A DNA stretch of 64,000 bases from Acidaminobacter sp. JC074 (GTDB lineage Bacteria; Bacillota; Clostridia; Peptostreptococcales; Acidaminobacteraceae): the NCBI RefSeq assembly GCF_022496765.1, contig NZ_VANV01000022.1, forward strand, positions 41,164 through 105,163, in the 5' to 3' direction. A program made the position numbers and the translations under genes. Below, one piece after another: positions 17,814 to 27,000 of the stretch. The stretch's first letter is position 1; each line of letters begins with the position of its first letter. The notes beneath the pieces are model-generated. The model did not search any database. It worked only from the letters and a program-made list of their open reading frames with translations, and was not told where the DNA came from.

Positions 17814-19238
17814 ATGAAAGTTTTATTTGTTTCTGCTGAAGTCGTACCATTTTCAAAGACCGGAGGTCTTGCAGATGTGGCTTATTCACTGCCGAGAGCC
17901 CTTATAAAAGAAGGCGTGGATGTTAGGGTTATGACTTCTAGAAACTTTCACAATAGAAAAGTAGATGTAGAGGAAAGACATCTTTTAAACACAGAAGTAG
18001 AAGTTGGTTGGAGAAAGCAGTACTTGGGGATTTCCATGACTGAGTTTAACGATATTCCTTTTTACTTTTTAGACAATGAATACTATTTTAAAAGAGAAGG
18101 CATATATGGTCATTTTGATGATGCAGAAAGGTATTCTTACTTCTGTAGGGCTGCACTTGAAGCTTTGATTCATCTGGATTTCGAGCCTGACCTGATTCAT
18201 TTTAATGATTGGCATACAGCTATGATTCCTTTGTTGATGAAAAAGCACTATGGCCATATAGAAAAGTTTTCAAACATTAAAACTGTCTTTACCATTCATA
18301 ATTTAAGATACCAAGGCGTCTATGATGCTCAGGTTCTAAACGAACTCTTAAACCTAGATTATTCTGAATTTGAATCTGGTGCAGTTGAGTTTTTTGGCGG
18401 CATCAACTTTATGAAGTCAGGTATTACTTTTGCAGATGCTGTAACGACTGTTAGTGATACTTATGCCAAGGAAATCAAAGAGCCTTACTTTGGTGAAAAG
18501 TTACATGACTTAATTAGAGACCATGAAGAGAAACTCCATGGTATTGTTAATGGTATAGATTTTGAGATATACAATCCAGAAATTGATCCGAAAATTGTAA
18601 AGAACTACACATATAAAAATTCATCTAGAAAACAAATTAACAAGGAACACTTACAAAATATCATGGGATTAAAAAAGTCAAAGAGACCCCTAATTGCCAT
18701 GGTATCTAGACTGGCTGACCAAAAGGGATTGGATCTTTTAGAGCATATTATTGAAGAGCTCTTAGAACTGGATATCCAACTGGTTGTACTGGGGTCAGGT
18801 GAAGAAAAGTATGAAAACATGTTCAAACATTTTTCATATCACTATGAAAATTTATCGGCGAGTATCGGTTTTAATGAGGAACTTGCACATGAGATTTATG
18901 CAGGTGCAGACATGCTATTAATGCCTTCCTTATTTGAACCATGTGGCTTGTCGCAGTTGATATCTCAGAGATATGGTACAGTGCCAATTGTACGTGAAAC
19001 AGGTGGTTTAAGAGATACGGTTATTCATTATAACAAGTATACACAGGAAGGTTCAGGATTTTCATTTGGATCATACAATGCTCATGAACTCTTGTTTGCG
19101 GTCAAACGAGCATTAGAGCTTTACGACAATAAAAAAGAGTGGAGAGGACTTGTCAAAAACATCATGCAGTTAGATACTTCATGGAAGCAATCTGCACTTA
19201 AATACAAGGCGCTTTATCAAGATTTGATTGGAGTGTAA
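17814..19238 (+). CDS. glgA: Glycogen synthase (ADP-glucose)
   Basis: A GT5 glycosyltransferase that extends glycogen from ADP-glucose. The ADP-glucose motif KTGGLADV is at residues 15-22. The C-terminal Rossmann domain carries SRLADQKGLDLL and the EPCGLSQLISQRYGTVPIVRETGGL signature with the conserved Glu. The 474-residue length is typical. It follows glgD by ten bases with an AGAGGTAA site and is followed directly by glgP. Confidence 0.97.
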   Translation: MKVLFVSAEVVPFSKTGGLADVAYSLPRALIKEGVDVRVMTSRNFHNRKVDVEERHLLNTEVEVGWRKQYLGISMTEFNDIPFYFLDNEYYFKREGIYGHFDDAERYSYFCRAALEALIHLDFEPDLIHFNDWHTAMIPLLMKKHYGHIEKFSNIKTVFTIHNLRYQGVYDAQVLNELLNLDYSEFESGAVEFFGGINFMKSGITFADAVTTVSDTYAKEIKEPYFGEKLHDLIRDHEEKLHGIVNGIDFEIYNPEIDPKIVKNYTYKNSSRKQINKEHLQNIMGLKKSKRPLIAMVSRLADQKGLDLLEHIIEELLELDIQLVVLGSGEEKYENMFKHFSYHYENLSASIGFNEELAHEIYAGADMLLMPSLFEPCGLSQLISQRYGTVPIVRETGGLRDTVIHYNKYTQEGSGFSFGSYNAHELLFAVKRALELYDNKKEWRGLVKNIMQLDTSWKQSALKYKALYQDLIGV

Positions 19239-19239
19239 A

Positions 19240-21648
19240 ATGGTTACAAAAGCACAATTTAAAAAAGATTATCTAAAAAAGCTGACTGTAAAAAGTGGGC
19301 GAACAATAGAAGAAGCATCAAGGTGGGACCAATATCACGCACTGGCGTCCATGGTCAGAGAGTATGCTTCTATGGACTGGGTAGATACCAATAATCGTTA
19401 TGATGACAAAGCTTGTAAACAAGTTTTCTATTTCTCAATAGAGTTCTTAACAGGTAAGTTTTTAATGAATAACTTAATTAATCTAGGTTTGGATGAAACG
19501 GCTTCTGAGGTTTTGGATGAACTGGGACTTGATTTGGAAGATATCGCCAGCATTGAAAAAGATCAAGGTCTTGGTAATGGTGGTTTGGGTAGATTGGCTG
19601 CGTGTTTTATGGACTCTATGGCAGCCCTAGCCATTCCTGGTCATGGTTGTGGTATTCGTTACAACTATGGTCTCTTTGAGCAAAAGATCATCAATGGCTA
19701 TCAGGTTGAGTTTCCAGACAGGTGGCTAAACAACAGAAATGTTTGGGAAGTTAAGAAGGCTGATAAGTCTGTAGAAGTTCATTTTTATGGTGATGTTAAA
19801 TTAGAAAATGGTCGTTATTTTCTAGAAAATACAACACCTGTACTTGCTGTGCCTTATGACACACCGGTTGTAGGTTATAAAAATGATACGGTTAATACTT
19901 TGAGACTTTGGTCCGCTCAGGCTATTAATAAAGAGTTTGACTACTCGACATTCTCTAGAGGCGAGTACATGGATGCCTTTAAGAAGAAGTATGATGTAGA
20001 GTCTATTTCTCAGGTGCTTTATCCAAATGATTCTTATGATGAAGGTAAAGTATTAAGATTAAAGCAGGAGTATTTCTTTGTTTCTGCAGGTATACAAGGC
20101 ATTATCCGGTCATTTAAGAAGCTGGGTAAACCGATGGCTAAGCTGTATGATTATATTTCTATTCATATCAATGATACCCATCCTTCCATGGCCATTCCTG
20201 AGCTTATGAGAATTCTGATGGATGAAGAGGGCTTTGGTTGGGATGAATCTTGGTCTATAGTGGAAAAAACATGTTCCTATACCAACCATACCATTTTATC
20301 TGAGGCCTTAGAAAAATGGCCTGTAGAGATGTTCTCCAAGTTGCTGCCGAGAATATATATGATCATTGAAGAAATCAACAAACGCTTCTGTCTAGACTTG
20401 TTTGAGGTTTATCATAAGACCCAAGAAGAAGTCAACCGTATGGCGGTTATTGGTCATGGTGAAATCAGAATGGCCCACTTGGCTATTATCGGGTCTCATT
20501 CTATCAATGGTGTGGCTAGACTGCATACTGAAATTCTTAAAAACAAAGAGTTAAAAGATTTTTACAATATCATGCCGGCCAAGTTTAACAATAAGACCAA
20601 TGGTATTACTCATAGAAGGTGGTTGATCAACTCTAATCCAGAACTATCAAAGGTGATTACAAAATATATTGGCGATTATTGGATCAGAGATCCTCAGCAC
20701 CTTAGAGAGTTGATGAAGTTCATTGATGACAAGGACTTCAGACAAGAAATAGATGATGTTAAGAGAAAGAATAAAGAGGCGCTTGCAGCTTACATCTTAA
20801 AGCACAACAACATTGTTGTAAATCCAGATTCTATATTTGATGTACATGCAAAGAGACTTCATGAATACAAACGTCAGACCTTAAATATACTCCATATCAT
20901 GTACTTGTATAACCGTCTTTTAAAGAATCCGGACGAGGACTTTGTGCCTAGAACCTTTATATTCGCAGCCAAGGCTGCACCGTCTTATTATATAGCCAAG
21001 CAAACCATCAAGCTCATTAACACGGTAGCGGACCTTGTGAACAACGACACAAGAATCAAAGACAAGATCAAGGTTGTTTTCTTAGAAAACTATTCTGTTT
21101 CTCTTGCTGAAATTCTTATGCCGGCAGCAGATGTTTCTGAACAGATATCTACAACCACTAAAGAAGCTTCAGGTACAGGTAACATGAAGTTTATGATGAA
21201 CGGTGCTGTAACCATTGCGACTTTAGATGGTGCCAATGTAGAGATTCATGAACAAGTTGGGGAAGATAATATTGTCTTGTTTGGTTTGACGGAAGAAGAA
21301 GTCTATGAACTTTATGAACGTCATGAGTATAAGACAGACCACATTATAGAAAATGACCCTAGAATCAAAGAAGTGCTAGACCAGCTCATTAATGGATTTT
21401 TGGGTGTGGATAAAGAAGAATTCCAGATAATCTATGATTCTGTGGTATACAATGATGAGTATTTTGTTTTAAAAGACTTTGACTCTTATGCAGCAGCTCA
21501 AGAAAGAATTGGACATTATTATACAGATGAGGATATTTGGCTTAAAATGGCCATCACCAATATTGCTCATTCAGGTGTATTCTCAAGTGATAAAACCATT
21601 CAAGAATATGCATCGGGTATATGGGAAACGGACCGTGTACCTAAATAG
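19240..21648 (+). CDS. glgP: Glycogen phosphorylase
   Basis: A GT35 enzyme that releases glucose 1-phosphate from glycogen ends using phosphate and PLP. The PLP lysine is Lys650 in the EASGTGNMKFMMNGA signature; KDQGLGNGGLGRLAACF and the active-site NGITHRRW segment are also present. It is 802 residues long, a normal size. The reading frame extends back to a TTG at 19228, but TTGGAG there acts as the ribosome binding site and the ATG at 19240 is the likely start, one base after the glgA stop. Synthesis and breakdown are therefore encoded together. Confidence 0.97.
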   Translation: MVTKAQFKKDYLKKLTVKSGRTIEEASRWDQYHALASMVREYASMDWVDTNNRYDDKACKQVFYFSIEFLTGKFLMNNLINLGLDETASEVLDELGLDLEDIASIEKDQGLGNGGLGRLAACFMDSMAALAIPGHGCGIRYNYGLFEQKIINGYQVEFPDRWLNNRNVWEVKKADKSVEVHFYGDVKLENGRYFLENTTPVLAVPYDTPVVGYKNDTVNTLRLWSAQAINKEFDYSTFSRGEYMDAFKKKYDVESISQVLYPNDSYDEGKVLRLKQEYFFVSAGIQGIIRSFKKLGKPMAKLYDYISIHINDTHPSMAIPELMRILMDEEGFGWDESWSIVEKTCSYTNHTILSEALEKWPVEMFSKLLPRIYMIIEEINKRFCLDLFEVYHKTQEEVNRMAVIGHGEIRMAHLAIIGSHSINGVARLHTEILKNKELKDFYNIMPAKFNNKTNGITHRRWLINSNPELSKVITKYIGDYWIRDPQHLRELMKFIDDKDFRQEIDDVKRKNKEALAAYILKHNNIVVNPDSIFDVHAKRLHEYKRQTLNILHIMYLYNRLLKNPDEDFVPRTFIFAAKAAPSYYIAKQTIKLINTVADLVNNDTRIKDKIKVVFLENYSVSLAEILMPAADVSEQISTTTKEASGTGNMKFMMNGAVTIATLDGANVEIHEQVGEDNIVLFGLTEEEVYELYERHEYKTDHIIENDPRIKEVLDQLINGFLGVDKEEFQIIYDSVVYNDEYFVLKDFDSYAAAQERIGHYYTDEDIWLKMAITNIAHSGVFSSDKTIQEYASGIWETDRVPK

Positions 21649-21658
21649 GAAGTGACAT

Positions 21659-23512
21659 ATGATTAAAGCGCAAGTAAGTAATAAAATATTAAATCAGTCA
21701 TATGGTGTCAAGATTCAGGGAGATCAAACTAGTTTTACTATTTGGTCTCCTTCTGCAAATAAGTTGCAGCTGTGTCTGTACAGGACTTCTAAAGCCATAA
21801 GACGTAAGATATACGATATGACCTGTGAAGATGATATCTGGTCTATTGTATTTGATGAAAATTTAGAGGGGTATTTTTATACCTTTTTAAAGGATGGATT
21901 TGAAATTGTCGATCCCTATGCCCAGTCGGTTAATGGTAACTCGACTAAAGGTGCAGTCCTATCGGCAAAAGATGTTAATCCTGAAGGTTTTTTAGACCAT
22001 AAAAGACCAAAGCCTATTAAAAAGTCTGAAGCTATAATTTATGAACTTCATGTTAAAGATTTTTCAGTCGGAGAACACATGCCTTTTGAATATGGCGGTA
22101 AGTACTTGGCCTTTACTGAAAAAGGTCTTACTTATCAAGGGGAGAAGATAGGTATTGATCACTTGATCGAGCTTGGGATTACCCATGTTCACTTGCTACC
22201 TATCTACGACTTTATCACAGCCAATGATTATGATGATGAATCATACAACTGGGGTTATGATCCTTACTTGTTTAATGCCCCTGAAGGTTCTTATTCGACA
22301 GATCCAGATGACCCTAAGTCAAGAATCCTTGAGTTAAAGACCTTGATTCAGGCCCTCCATGAGGCGGATATCTTCGTTGTTTTGGATGTTGTTTACAACC
22401 ATACCTACTTTGGTGGTACATCTAATTTTCATCGCTTGATGCCTTTTGTTTTTCATCGATTTGATGATAAGGGACATTTCCAAAATGGATCAGGCTGCGG
22501 CAATGAGCTGGATACGGAACATCCATTTGTTAGAAGGTTTATTTTAGACTCGCTTAAATTTTGGCTAGAGGTTTATCAGGTCGATGGTTTTAGGTTTGAC
22601 TTGATGGGACTCTATGATGCTGAGTTTTCAAAGATGATCAGTGATGAACTGAGCGTGATTGAGCCTGATATCCTTTTATATGGCGAGCCTTGGACCGGTG
22701 GTCCTTCAGGTCTTTTGCATGACAAACAGATGCTTAAAGGCAAGCAGAGGGAAACAAGAATATCTCTTTTTAATGATGACTTTAGAAATGCCATCAAAGG
22801 TAGCAATGACGGCGAAGACTTGGGTTTTGTAGGTGGGGGTATATACAGAAAAGAAGACATTTATGCAGGCTGTTATGGGTCTATACACTTTAACCATGAC
22901 ATCATTGGTTTTTCAAGAATAGCCAGTGATTCCATCAACTATGTCTCAAGTCACGACAATTTGATTTTAATGGACAAAATTGCAAAATCAGACCATCACA
23001 GACCATTTGAAGAAAAGCAAAACATGAACACAACAGCCCTTGCTATGGTCTTGTTATCCTTTGGTATACCTTTTATACAAGCGGGTACAGAGTTTCTTAG
23101 AAGCAAGTATGGCGACCACAACTCATACAAGTCTTCTGCCTTTGTAAACAGAATCCACTGGTCTTATAAACACGCTCATCGTCATGTTTATGACTTTATC
23201 AAGGAAGTGATTGCCTTTAGAAAGTCTCAAAAGGTATTTACCTTAGAAGATCCTGAAGTGATCAAGAAGTCGGTCCATATGTTTGATGACATAGAAGGTG
23301 TGGTCAGGTACTTGATAGAGAGTCCATATGATGAGGATGAGGATATGATCTACATTGCCTACAATGGTTCTTCTAAAGACAAGTCTTTCTATGTAGATGG
23401 CTTTAAAATCAGAATAGATGGGGCCCTTTATTACCATGATAAGTGTTTTATTGAAGACAACATTTTGCATCTGCCAAGATATTCTTCTGTTGTACTTATT
23501 AAAAATAAATAA
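21659..23512 (+). CDS. pulA: Type I pullulanase (glycogen debranching)
   Basis: A GH13 enzyme hydrolysing alpha-1,6 linkages. The type I pullulanase signature YNWGYDP is at about residues 196-202. The catalytic triad is visible as Asp314 (GFRFDLMG), Glu343 (YGEPWTGG) and Asp in SSHDNLI. An N-terminal CBM48-like domain (about 10-100) precedes the barrel. The 617-residue length is short for secreted pullulanases, and no signal peptide is present, which supports a cytoplasmic role as the debranching enzyme of the glycogen operon, replacing GlgX. It is last in the operon. Confidence 0.94.
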   Translation: MIKAQVSNKILNQSYGVKIQGDQTSFTIWSPSANKLQLCLYRTSKAIRRKIYDMTCEDDIWSIVFDENLEGYFYTFLKDGFEIVDPYAQSVNGNSTKGAVLSAKDVNPEGFLDHKRPKPIKKSEAIIYELHVKDFSVGEHMPFEYGGKYLAFTEKGLTYQGEKIGIDHLIELGITHVHLLPIYDFITANDYDDESYNWGYDPYLFNAPEGSYSTDPDDPKSRILELKTLIQALHEADIFVVLDVVYNHTYFGGTSNFHRLMPFVFHRFDDKGHFQNGSGCGNELDTEHPFVRRFILDSLKFWLEVYQVDGFRFDLMGLYDAEFSKMISDELSVIEPDILLYGEPWTGGPSGLLHDKQMLKGKQRETRISLFNDDFRNAIKGSNDGEDLGFVGGGIYRKEDIYAGCYGSIHFNHDIIGFSRIASDSINYVSSHDNLILMDKIAKSDHHRPFEEKQNMNTTALAMVLLSFGIPFIQAGTEFLRSKYGDHNSYKSSAFVNRIHWSYKHAHRHVYDFIKEVIAFRKSQKVFTLEDPEVIKKSVHMFDDIEGVVRYLIESPYDEDEDMIYIAYNGSSKDKSFYVDGFKIRIDGALYYHDKCFIEDNILHLPRYSSVVLIKNK

Positions 23513-23524
23513 ACATTATGTGAA

Positions 23525-23555
23525 AAGAATAGGAGAAATCCTATTCTTTTGTTGT
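23525..23555 (+). terminator. Intrinsic terminator of the glycogen operon
   Basis: AAGAATAGGA (23525-23534) and TCCTATTCTT (23539-23548) pair perfectly around GAAA, followed by TT-GTTGTTTT. Confidence 0.85.
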
Positions 23556-23615
23556 TTTCATCATATTTGAGGTATAAAATTAAAAGGGATTGACATAATT
23601 TTGAAATGAGGATAT

Positions 23616-24050
23616 ATGTTAGATATTAGAGAAGAAAAAGACTTATTGATTATAAAACCACTCTGGCAGGCGCTTAACAGGCATCATATGGTTCACTCTA
23701 GACATTTTGATCACCTGTATAGAAAAAATACTTTTGAAGCTAGAATTGAGAAGTTTGATGCAGTGGATGACTATAGACTTGAAATCATTTGCCAGGACAA
23801 AAAACCTCTGGGCTATATTTTAGCCAGTATGAAGGACGGTGTTGGAGAAATCGACTCCTTCTACATTTATGATGATTTAAGAGGTCTAGGTTTAGGAGAA
23901 TATTTAATGAAAAGAATGATCCTTTGGCTCCAGTCAAATGGGGCTGAAAGTGTGGTGGTCGATGTTGCGGCTGGTAATGAAGAGGTCATTGGATTTTATC
24001 ATAAGATGGGATTTTACACGTCGAAACATACTATGAGATTGGGAGAGTAA
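23616..24050 (+). CDS. GNAT family N-acetyltransferase
   Basis: A 144-residue acetyl-CoA-dependent transferase. The acetyl-CoA pyrophosphate loop is visible as DDLRGLGLGEYLMKRMI (about residues 88-104), and the C-terminal EEVIGFYHKMGFY segment is typical. The acceptor is unknown. GAGG lies four bases before the ATG, slightly close. A TTGACA occurs at 23590, but its matching -10 would overlap the start codon, so the promoter is unresolved. It ends one base before the large alpha-2-macroglobulin-like gene and is probably co-transcribed with it. Confidence 0.85.
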   Translation: MLDIREEKDLLIIKPLWQALNRHHMVHSRHFDHLYRKNTFEARIEKFDAVDDYRLEIICQDKKPLGYILASMKDGVGEIDSFYIYDDLRGLGLGEYLMKRMILWLQSNGAESVVVDVAAGNEEVIGFYHKMGFYTSKHTMRLGE

Positions 24051-24051
24051 A

Positions 24052-27000
24052 ATGAGAAAACTGATATCTGTAATTTTAGTCATAGGGGTTATATCGGCCG
24101 GTTTGTGGTATATCTTACGAGAGCCAGACAAGCCGATTGAAGAAGCGAATGAACCTGTAATAGTAGAAGAAGAGGATGTAAGCCTAGAGCCTATGACCAT
24201 GTCTGTGGAGGCCCTTGATTCTGATGAATATGGTATACGTCAGGATACTGGCTTTAGACTCTTAACAAATCAAAGTCTTTCTGTTGAGGAACTGAAAAAA
24301 GAGATTAGCATTGAACCTCAAACAGATTTTGAAGTGGTTAAGGTCACTGATGAAGAGTATTTAATCAAGCCTAAAACAGAACTTTTGAAAAATAAGGTTT
24401 ACGTTGTTTCTTATGTTGCCTTAGATTATGGTAAGGCTTTTCAAGTAGTGGACGATTTGAGATTAACAGAGAAGTATCCTGGCAATCAAGCTTATGATGT
24501 CCCAACAAGGACGTTGTTAGAGATGCATTTTAACTCTAAGAAGATAGAGGATTTTAAATCGCATTTTATGATTGAACCTGAGGTAGAAGGCTCATTTACT
24601 TTTGATGAAAACATTGTTACTTTTGTCCCTAAGAAACTAGAAGCTGGTAAAAACTATAAGGTCACCATTACGGCTGGTCTTTCTGATGGCGAAAGAACAT
24701 TAACAGAAGATATCTCTTATTCATTTACAACTGGTTATGGAGATGATTTTTCAAGGAATACTTATTACTCGCTTACCAACGTACTGCCAAATGAAGCTGC
24801 TACGATTTCTGTGCTTGGCTACAATAACAGAGATCTTTATAATATGAAGATCTACCAAGTGGGTGATTATGAGTTATTTAAGCAGTCTTATGATGATTAT
24901 TACAACAAGGCCAATCCTGATTTTGACTATGACCTTGTTTATGATGAAGATGCAAATACATCAACTTATCAATACAGAGATTACCTTGAAGTACCTGGTC
25001 TTGAAAAAGGTAGGTACATTGTAGAGTTAAGTGCCAATGGCTTTAAGCAGTATACTTTTTTACAAGTAAACAGCTTACAGGTTTACTACACAGCGACTGC
25101 TGAAGATGAACTTTTATGGATGATTGACCATGAAAACAAGAAGCCGCTTTCAGGCGTTGATGTTTATGATGACGGTCAATTAGTAGGCCAGTCAGATGAT
25201 AATGGTACACTATTAGTGGATTATAAGTCTGATAGAGACTACACAGTAGTGTATGATGGCGAAACTTACCTGATTAACACCCACAAGAACAATTACTTTG
25301 AACCTTACTATTACTATGGCAACACCAATAGTGACTACTGGTCATTTATCTATAAAGACAGGTCGGCCTATTTACCAAATGATCAGGTTCATGTCTTTGG
25401 ATTTGTTAGAGCTTTTGATGACTCAGATCTAGAAAATCTGACCTTAACGCTTGGCCATAATTGGCGCGAGGATGTCTTTATAGAAAAAGATGTAGTCTTG
25501 AGTCCTTACCAGACCATAAGTGAAACATTAGACTTAGGCGATTTGGAGTCTGGATATTATTCACTTCGCTTGAATGTAAACGGTCAAACCATAGAAAGTC
25601 AGGAACTTATAATCAATAAGTATGAAAAGCCTGAAGTTTACTTGGAAACTGCAATTGATAAAGAGGTGGTTTTTACTGGAGAGACGGTTAAACTGGATGT
25701 CCATGCCAAATACTTCAATGAACTGCCTTATGAAGGCATGAAAATTGGCATCTATAACGACGGAACCTACAAGGGTGAACAAGTGACAGACGACCAAGGT
25801 TATTATGGCGAAGAGATTAAAATGACTTCTAACCGAGCGTCTTGGTATCCAAGTATGATAGGTATAAATGTTGAAGCTAGAGGTATTGAAGATACCTATG
25901 TCAACTCAAGAAAGTTTGTAGAAGTTTTTCCTCGAGATATTATGATCTTAGGTGAGACTGAGGGCCTTGAAGATACATGCAGGGTTTCCTTTGATGTGTA
26001 TACCATAGATTTAAGTGGTTATGATGGCAACTTCGGCGAAAATTATGAAAACATTAAAGGCCAGGCCATAGACGTTGATTACACAGTTAACATTGTTGAT
26101 CGCTATACAGAAAAAACCTTTTTAGGCACCTTTATAAATCCTATACATAAGGTTTCTTACGACAAATATGATTACGAAAGAAAAAGTAAAAATCTTAATC
26201 CAATAGAGGCTAGTACATCGGAAGGTAAGGGTGTATTTGACTTTCCTGTTGAAGATGAACATTCTTACGAAATTACCATTCAAACAAGGGATACTCAGGG
26301 GAGAAAGACAACTTACCAACTCTATTATGGGACTTCATCTTATGATTATTTCTATTCAAGTGATGACTTTTATAGATTATCAAGCTTTGTAGACAAGAAA
26401 TATGATATTGGTGATGATGTTTCTTATGAGGTTTTATTATCTGATGAGCCTATAGAAGCTTCTAACGATGACTATATGTTGGAGTTAAGACTGCGTGATG
26501 GCTTACTGGATTATAAGGTCCTTGATAAAGCAGCCAATACTTTTGAGTTCAAAGAAGATTATCGACCAAATATGTTGCTTAAAGTAGTTTACTATGATGG
26601 CCATGTATTTTCTATATTACCTAAATGGGACAGTCAGCTGATCCCTTATGATTATGAAACTCTAGAAGCTGATTTGACTTATGATTTAGAAAAAGTTGAT
26701 TATAAACCAGGTGAGAAGGCTGAAGTTCTATTTAACGTTACATATGAAGGAAGGCCTTTTAATGGCATGCTCAATGTTTCTGTAGTGGATGAAGCTTACT
26801 TTGCCTTGTATGAAGATTATTTTGATTTGGATTCAGCCCTACATACCTATGTCTATACAGATGGTATATTGGCAGAAGGTTCTACACTTGAAACAGCAAC
26901 AGAAACTGCTTTTGGTGCCGAAATGGGTGAAGGTGGCGATGGTGAATACCTTCGTGATGATTTTAAAGATACCGCCTTTTTTGAAGCGGTAGAAGTTATA

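Noticed and set aside
23590..23618. TTGACA with a 17-base spacer before the first GNAT gene
   Set aside because: The matching -10 (TATATG) overlaps the start codon, so it would give a leaderless or truncated message.
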